A DNA stretch of 18,803 nt from Lysobacterales bacterium CG_4_10_14_3_um_filter_64_11 (GTDB lineage Bacteria > Pseudomonadota > Gammaproteobacteria > Xanthomonadales > Xanthomonadaceae). The position numbers were made by a program, and so were the translations under genes. Where the stretch lies: the NCBI GenBank assembly GCA_002782905.1, contig PFJA01000078.1:1-18803 (forward strand). Reading direction: 5' to 3'. The notes under the pieces were generated by a model. That model was given only the letters and a program-made list of their open reading frames with translations. It did not search any database and was not told the origin of the DNA. The stretch's first letter is position 1. Each line of letters begins with the position of its first letter. This document shows, one piece after another, positions 14,400-18,803 of the stretch.

Positions 14400-15428
14400 T
14401 CAGGCTCCCGTGCGGCGGCGCGAGGCCGATTTGCCGACACCTGCGGTGGGTACCTTGGCGGTTGCTTTTTTGCTGCGTGGCGACGATGCCTTGGCGACCA
14501 CCTTCGCCTTGCGCTTCGGTGCCGCCGCCTTGGATCGCCGTGCGGCTTTTGCCGGCGCTTTTCTTGCCGCCACGGTGCGCGCGGCGGCGGCGGCGGCGGA
14601 TGGCGTCGGCGCGAGGCCGGAAGCCGCCTTGGCGGTCAGCTCAGTGCGCAACGCACGCATACTTCGCTCCAGCGCATGTACCTTGCGGTGTGCAGCGGTC
14701 ACTTCACTGCGTGTCGGCATGCCGAGCTCACGGCATAGCCGTTCAAGTTCGTTCTGATTGGCTACGCGCAGCCGCATCTGCGCATTGACCATTTCGCCAT
14801 ACGCTGCGCCAAACTCGGTACTCAACGCAATCTGCGCATAAGCCTCTTCGGCGGCATCGATCCACAGATCGTAAATCGCGCGCAGCGACCCGAGCTGACG
14901 CCCCGGTGCCTCATGTTCGCTCAGCTTGGCCTCGAAACGCGCGAATGCCTGCTCCATCACCTTGCCCAACAAGGCCTGATAGTGCGATTGTGCCTGCTGA
15001 TTGGCAATCTGCGCTTTGGCCAATGCTTGCCAACGCTCTTGCTGCTCGCGACCGGGCCCGAACGCCGGTGCATCCAGCGTTGCCGTGATCTGCTGGCGGA
15101 AAACATCCAGCAGCGGCGTCGCGAACTGGCGGACATCAACCTGGCCGATGCCGTGCGGGAATTGGCCGGCGAACACATTGCCGACGCCTGACGCCAGTGC
15201 GTCGCGCCAGCGCTTGGCGATTTCGGCCGCCGAATAACCGCCATCGCTCAGCCCCGGCCCGAGTGCCGCCATGAACTGCGTGAATGCCTGCGCCGGTTCC
15301 GCCATCCTGCCCATCGCATCCTCCACTCCGGGCACCGCCTTGGCCAGCGATTGCCACGCCGTCATCGCCTGACTCCAGTTGTCGCTGAGCTCGCCCAGCC
15401 AGTGCAACCCATCCTGCGTTTGTGTCAT
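14400..15428 (-). CDS. phaE: Class III PHA synthase subunit PhaE with a basic Ala/Lys-rich C-terminal tail
   Basis: PhaE is the non-catalytic partner needed for class III PhaC activity. The 342-residue product is mostly helical. The region about 100-265 carries typical PhaE features: LDVFRQQI, the helical segment ERWQALAKAQIANQQAQSHY, and a conserved stretch LRAIYDLWIDAAEEAYAQI followed by FGAAYGEMVNAQMRLR. A heptad-like coiled coil at about 225-265 precedes the end. Residues 267-342 form a low-complexity tail rich in Ala, Lys, Arg, Pro and Ser, with about 20 basic residues and no acidic ones. It resembles PhaF, AlgP or histone H1-like tails. The ATG at 15428 has GGGGAT upstream; longer in-frame extension to 15788 is non-coding in character. 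phaC follows two bases later. Confidence 0.9.
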   Translation of the reverse strand: MTQTQDGLHWLGELSDNWSQAMTAWQSLAKAVPGVEDAMGRMAEPAQAFTQFMAALGPGLSDGGYSAAEIAKRWRDALASGVGNVFAGQFPHGIGQVDVRQFATPLLDVFRQQITATLDAPAFGPGREQQERWQALAKAQIANQQAQSHYQALLGKVMEQAFARFEAKLSEHEAPGRQLGSLRAIYDLWIDAAEEAYAQIALSTEFGAAYGEMVNAQMRLRVANQNELERLCRELGMPTRSEVTAAHRKVHALERSMRALRTELTAKAASGLAPTPSAAAAAARTVAARKAPAKAARRSKAAAPKRKAKVVAKASSPRSKKATAKVPTAGVGKSASRRRTGA

Positions 15429-15788
15429 TCGCGATCCCCGTTTCGGATTTGGCGGTGGTTGATCGGCGGCGACGCCGATATGCGCACGTGGATGGAATCC
15501 TATCATCGCACGCACCGTGATTCGCCGCCGCGCAACCCCGGATTTCGGCCAACACCTGCGCCGCGCATTACGGTGGTCACGGTGAAATGGGTGTCGGGTC
15601 CCGGGTTTCGGCTTCGCCTCAACCCGGGCTACTTTTACATCAACGGATCGCAGCGCAGCATGACAAACCGTGAACCAGCCGTTAAGGTCGGCACTCCCAT
15701 ACGCCAGCGAAGGGAGAGGTCCTGGCGTTTGCAGCGCGGCATCGGCATGCGGGATGGTCATGCCCTGCCCACAATTCGGAGAATCCAC
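15429..15788. other. Divergent intergenic region phaE / lipase
   Basis: A 360-base stretch without a convincing gene lies between the divergent starts of phaE and the lipase-like gene. Open frames on both strands merely extend the flanking genes and lack family-like composition. It must hold the promoters of both units, but I could not fix -35/-10 pairs with confidence. It contains an inverted repeat at 15600-15628 and, at its right end, the GGAGAA ribosome-binding site (15778-15783) of the lipase-like gene. Confidence 0.7.
15600..15628. repeat. Short inverted repeat, CCCGGGTTTCGGC type
   Basis: CCCGGGTTTCGGC (15600-15612) and GCCTCAACCCGGG (15616-15628) pair at 11 of 13 positions around a TTC loop. 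The motif, CCCGGGTTnnGGC-TTC-GCCnnAACCCGGG, is one I recall as a dispersed intergenic palindrome in gammaproteobacteria. ACTTTTAC follows on the plus strand, but no upstream plus-strand gene needs termination here. Confidence 0.6.
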
Positions 15789-16649
15789 GTGCGTAGATTT
15801 TTGCTAGGGCTCATCCTGGCTGGCTGTGCGCTGGTTGCACAGGCCGCCAGTTCAACAACCGGGGTCGCGTTCGTCCACGGCACCAGTAAGCAAACCGATG
15901 CGCTGAACGACTACTGGAAAACGCAGTTCGTCAATTCGGTGCGTCAAGGGCTGGTCAATCAGTCCAACTACGTAGTAGTCAATTGCGATTTCAGTCAATT
16001 CATGTGGGACAGCCGCGCAGCCGGCTGTCTGGCCGAGCAGCTCACTACCTTCATCAACCAGCGCGGCATCACCGATCTGGTGGTGATCACCCATTCCAAC
16101 GGCGGCAACGTGATGCGCTGGATATTGTCGAATCCGACCTGGGATTCGCGTTATCCGAACATCATCAGCAAGACGCGCTGGGTCAATGCGCTGGCACCGT
16201 CCTCCGCCGGCACCCCGCTCGCCGACGCCGTGATCAACGGTAACGTCTTTGAGAGCGCGTTGGGCTGGCTGCTCGGTTACAAATCCGATGCGGTGCGCCA
16301 GCAGCAGGTCAGCTGGATGGCTTACTACAACGCCAACTGGCTGCTCGGCACCGCTGGCCGGCCGGCAACCCCAAAGCGTTTTTATTCCGTGGTCGGCACG
16401 GACGTGGAAACCGCAGTGTGGGATTCGGACAGCTACTGTGGCGGCTACGCTGAAAATGTCGGGCTTGAGGTCTCCCAGTTCTGGCTCGACAGTTGTTCAG
16501 ACGGTTTCCTCAACTGCTCCAGCCAGTCCGCTGCCGGAACGCTCTGGTTCACCGACAAGTCGCGCATGGCCGGCGGCGAGCCGCTGAGCCACAACCAGAG
16601 CCGTCGCGCCTGTTTTGGCCTCGACACCATCCTGCGCAACGACCTGTGA
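15789..16649 (+). CDS. Secreted lipase-like alpha/beta hydrolase
   Basis: A 286-residue exported protein. The GTG at 15789, preceded by GGAGAA, gives the signal peptide MRRFLLGLILAGCALVAQA, probably cut by signal peptidase I after AQA; a lipobox-like LAGC is also present. The mature part has FVHGT (28-32, oxyanion region) and the nucleophile elbow THSNGG with Ser103. Likely Asp238 (CSDGF) and His268 (PLSHNQS) complete the triad. Six cysteines (66, 80, 217, 236, 243, 275) could form three disulfides, fitting a periplasmic or extracellular enzyme. It resembles lipase/esterase family proteins, but substrate and exact family are unresolved. GAGGAG overlapping its stop serves the next gene, so the two form an operon. 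Confidence 0.85.
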   Translation: MRRFLLGLILAGCALVAQAASSTTGVAFVHGTSKQTDALNDYWKTQFVNSVRQGLVNQSNYVVVNCDFSQFMWDSRAAGCLAEQLTTFINQRGITDLVVITHSNGGNVMRWILSNPTWDSRYPNIISKTRWVNALAPSSAGTPLADAVINGNVFESALGWLLGYKSDAVRQQQVSWMAYYNANWLLGTAGRPATPKRFYSVVGTDVETAVWDSDSYCGGYAENVGLEVSQFWLDSCSDGFLNCSSQSAAGTLWFTDKSRMAGGEPLSHNQSRRACFGLDTILRNDL

Positions 16650-16660
16650 GGAGCGCGATC

Positions 16661-17908
16661 ATGAGTATCCAACACGTTTCCACCTTGCTGCTGGCGATGG
16701 CCGCGGCCGGATCCACCTTTGCACAAGGCAGCTATCGCCTGCCATCAGCCACCGCCGATGACCTGGTTGCAAGCCAATTGGTTGCGGCCCCCGATCCGGG
16801 CATCACTGGCGAACGTGCGCCGCTGCAATTCGCCTGGAAATTGAATGCCGGCGCCGAACTGAGCACGGCGGCGCCCTTCGTCGATGACAGCCAGCAATTC
16901 TGGGCCAATGTCAGTGGCAAACAGATGCAACGCGGCTATCTGATCGATACCACGGCAGCGGGTGCGGTGATACGGATCAGCCCGCAGCAGGGTGACGATG
17001 TCAGCGTAATTTCGCTTGGCGATCTGGAGTTGTCGGTGGCAGGCCAATATGCGCCGGCCAGCCGTGCGGTGGAACGCGCCACCACCGGCGAGCAATTGCG
17101 ACAAGCGGGAGCCGACTTCAATGACGGCACCATCGCCTTTCGGATTCGGCCCGAATTGGGTGCCGGCCGAGTGGCGCTGCGTGCCGCCAATGCGCGAGGC
17201 AACTATCTGATTCACGTGTACGAGCCCGGCAGCCGTTATCGGCTTCGCCTTGCCGCCGAGCGTGACAATGCCCTGGCCGGCGGTCAGATCACGGTCGCTG
17301 CGCGAATGTATGACGGCGACACAACCATGCAGGCCAGCAAACTCGGCGGTCTGATAACCGCGCCGGATGGCACCTCGCTGGATCTGCGGTTCGTCACCGC
17401 GGCCGATGGCAGCGTCAGTGCAACGGCGGATTTGCCGGCCGCTGCCTCGGCACAGCCTGGCTTGTGGGAAGTGCACACGTTTGCCGCAACCAAGACCGGC
17501 AAGGTTCGCGTGCTGCGCGACGCCAAAACCGCCATCGCGGTCGCGGCACCGACGGCACGCTTTGCCGGTGATGTGCGCCTGAGCGATGCACACGGTGTGC
17601 GCGTTTCGCTGGCGGTGGAGGTGGCTGCCGCAGGCCGCTATCAGGCCAGTGGCGTGCTTTATGGCAGCGATGCCGGCGGCCGTTTGCAACCGATGGCAGC
17701 GGCGCAGAGTGCGGCGTGGATCGACACCGGAAGCGGCGAGATCACCCTGCAATTTGGCCCGGACGTGCTCGACGCCAGCCTGAAGGCACCGTACGCGGTG
17801 CGTGACCTGCGCCTGTTCGACCAGACCCGCATGGCACAATTGGAGCGGCGCACTGCCGGGATCGAAGCGCTCGGCGGCGATCAGCCAATCCAGCCTGCGC
17901 AATACTGA
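16661..17908 (+). CDS. Exported DUF4785-like protein
   Basis: A 415-residue protein with a Sec signal peptide (MSIQHVSTLLLAMAAAGSTFA, cleavage near residue 21) and a mature part of beta-strand-rich segments suggesting two or three immunoglobulin-like domains. Features include QFAWKLNAGAEL and FWANVSGKQMQRGYLIDT near the N-terminus, then HVYEPGSRYRLRL, which resembles a macroglobulin/bacterial Ig repeat start. It resembles the uncharacterised DUF4785 family; that assignment is from memory. ATG 16661 follows GAGGAG at 16648-16653, which overlaps the lipase-like stop, so the pair is cotranscribed. The mature part contains no cysteine. It may be a secreted partner, chaperone or inhibitor of the lipase-like enzyme; this is inference from operon structure. 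Confidence 0.85.
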   Translation: MSIQHVSTLLLAMAAAGSTFAQGSYRLPSATADDLVASQLVAAPDPGITGERAPLQFAWKLNAGAELSTAAPFVDDSQQFWANVSGKQMQRGYLIDTTAAGAVIRISPQQGDDVSVISLGDLELSVAGQYAPASRAVERATTGEQLRQAGADFNDGTIAFRIRPELGAGRVALRAANARGNYLIHVYEPGSRYRLRLAAERDNALAGGQITVAARMYDGDTTMQASKLGGLITAPDGTSLDLRFVTAADGSVSATADLPAAASAQPGLWEVHTFAATKTGKVRVLRDAKTAIAVAAPTARFAGDVRLSDAHGVRVSLAVEVAAAGRYQASGVLYGSDAGGRLQPMAAAQSAAWIDTGSGEITLQFGPDVLDASLKAPYAVRDLRLFDQTRMAQLERRTAGIEALGGDQPIQPAQY

Positions 17909-17926
17909 TCGTTTGCCGGCAGTCCG

Positions 17927-17959
17927 CAGCGGCCGCCGCCGTTTCGGCGGTGGCCGCTG
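17927..17959 (+). terminator. Strong GC hairpin after the DUF4785-like gene
   Basis: CAGCGGCCGCCGCC (17927-17940), loop GTTTC, then GGCGGTGGCCGCTG (17946-17959) form a 14-bp stem with a single G-T type mismatch. It begins 18 bases past the stop at 17908 and precedes the cytochrome c peroxidase start, so a terminator role is plausible. A T-run is absent, so it may instead be an mRNA 3'-end stabiliser or REP-like element. Confidence 0.5.
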
Positions 17960-18027
17960 ATGATCGAGATTAAGCAATAGCAAAGCTGGCCGCCTTAGCA
18001 TGGAAGACCCCGCCGCGGAGTCATGCC

Positions 18028-18803
18028 ATGCGTATAGCAACCCTCATCGCCTCGATTGCCTTTGCCCTCGCCAGCACCAATGCGTTGGCGCAATGGCAGT
18101 CATTGCCGCTGCAAGCTCCGGCACCTGCCGACAACCCCACCACCAGCGAGAAGGTGGCACTTGGCAAAATGCTGTTTTTCGATCCGCGCATATCCTCGAC
18201 CGGAACGATCTCCTGTGCGTCGTGCCACAACGTGATGGAAGGGGGCGATGACCACCGTCCGACATCGATGGGCGTACATGGCCTGAAAGGCGGACGCAAT
18301 GCGCCGACGGTGTGGAATGCGGCGTTTTTATCGACCCAGTTCTGGGATGGCCGCGCCGCCAGTCTGGAAGATCAGGCCAAGGGGCCGATCGCAAATCCCG
18401 TTGAAATGGGCATGCCTAACCTCGACGATGCTGTCGGTCGGATCGCGGCGATGCCCGACTACAAGCCTCTGTTCATGCGCGCGTTCGGCTCCGAAACCAT
18501 CGATGCCGATGCCATCGCCAAGGCGATCGCGGCCTACGAACGCACCTTGATCACCCCAGGCAGCGCCTATGATCGCTATGCCGAAGGTGATACCAATGCG
18601 CTCAATGAACAACAAAAGCGTGGCCTCGATACCTTTGCTGCAACCGGCTGCACTGCCTGCCACAGCGGTGCCAATTTCAGCGGCCCGCTGCTGCCGGTCG
18701 GTACCGGCTTCTTCATGCGCTTCCCGACCTTCCGCGACAGCGCCTACGTCGCTCAGTATCAACTCGACGCCGACAGCGGCCGCGAACAGGCAACCGGCAA
18801 CGC
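18028..18803 (+). CDS. Di-haem cytochrome c peroxidase (3' end beyond window)
   Basis: The first 258 codons of a periplasmic bacterial cytochrome c peroxidase (CcpA/MauG superfamily), which reduces hydrogen peroxide with electrons from small cytochromes. The ATG at 18028 follows GCGGAG (18015-18020) and starts the signal peptide MRIATLIASIAFALASTNALA. Conserved parts are LGKMLFFDPRIS, the first haem site C63-A-S-C66-H67, RNAPTVWNAAF, FWDGRAASLEDQAKGPI, NPVEMG and the second haem site C208-T-A-C211-H212. Then comes FPTFRDS, near the point where the window ends. No stop occurs before the edge. An alternative ATG at 18023 is out of frame. The preceding hairpin suggests a separate transcript. Confidence 0.95.
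   Translation, partial: MRIATLIASIAFALASTNALAQWQSLPLQAPAPADNPTTSEKVALGKMLFFDPRISSTGTISCASCHNVMEGGDDHRPTSMGVHGLKGGRNAPTVWNAAFLSTQFWDGRAASLEDQAKGPIANPVEMGMPNLDDAVGRIAAMPDYKPLFMRAFGSETIDADAIAKAIAAYERTLITPGSAYDRYAEGDTNALNEQQKRGLDTFAATGCTACHSGANFSGPLLPVGTGFFMRFPTFRDSAYVAQYQLDADSGREQATGN

Noticed and set aside
14581..14600. GCG/CGG trinucleotide run
   Set aside because: It encodes the poly-Ala stretch of the PhaE tail. It is too short to call a microsatellite, and no slippage is evident.
15789..15845. Lipase-like protein as a lipoprotein (LAGC lipobox)
   Set aside because: The cysteine is at residue 13, giving an unusually short signal, and hydrophobic residues continue to an AQA-A cleavage site. 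Signal peptidase I export is more likely, though not certain.
15789..16649. Extracellular PHA depolymerase
   Set aside because: Proximity to phaEC is suggestive, but no substrate-binding domain or depolymerase signature was seen; the call stays at lipase-like.
16745..18040. Minus-strand open frame of 431 codons opposite the DUF4785-like gene
   Set aside because: It is antisense to a signal-peptide-bearing gene with a good ribosome-binding site, and has low-complexity shadow composition.

Overview
The window reads as ordinary chromosome of a GC-rich gammaproteobacterium. Gene content and order point to the Xanthomonadales (Lysobacter/Rhodanobacter-like). The pointers are an rsmD-coaD-ferredoxin-ggt cluster, an AsmA-mutY-yggX cluster, a class III (phaE-phaC) polyhydroxyalkanoate synthase, and several palindromic intergenic repeats of the dispersed gammaproteobacterial kind. 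The taxonomic call is inference from memory of gene order and needs a search. No tRNA, rRNA, CRISPR array, transposase or phage gene was seen.

Layout. Positions 1-3856 (minus strand) hold a tight housekeeping run: rsmD, coaD, a small lipoprotein of unknown function, a YfhL-type 2[4Fe-4S] ferredoxin, a periplasmic gamma-glutamyltransferase and the first codons of a further gene. Several junctions overlap. A 36-bp inverted repeat sits between the lipoprotein and ferredoxin genes. Positions 3913-8388 (plus strand) hold ftsY, an AsmA-like membrane protein, mutY, yggX and a short-chain dehydrogenase. The first three are coupled. A second, imperfect inverted repeat lies between mutY and yggX. An HcaT-like MFS transporter (8390-9544) and a LysM/TPR-like lipoprotein (9663-10736) follow on the plus strand.

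Positions 10828-13090 (minus strand) hold a two-gene signalling unit: a membrane-tethered FHA protein, then a Ser/Thr protein kinase. The kinase has an N-terminal catalytic domain with an HQD instead of HRD loop, a periplasmic sensor-like segment and a C-terminal HAMP with nothing recognisable after it. Positions 13333-15428 (minus strand) hold phaE and phaC. PhaE ends in a roughly 75-residue Ala/Lys/Arg-rich tail with no acidic residue, recalling PhaF/AlgP/histone-H1-like DNA-binding tails. Divergent from phaE is a plus-strand pair: a secreted lipase-like hydrolase (15789-16649) and a secreted DUF4785-like protein (16661-17908). A di-haem cytochrome c peroxidase runs off the right end from 18028.

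How the parts may work together. The left half is core metabolism, membrane-protein targeting and DNA or iron-sulfur maintenance. The right half is accessory: carbon storage in PHA granules, possible export of a lipase with a partner, peroxide reduction and envelope-responsive phospho-signalling. The most unusual items are the HQD kinase with a terminal HAMP plus its FHA partner, and the PhaE with a nucleoid-protein-like tail.
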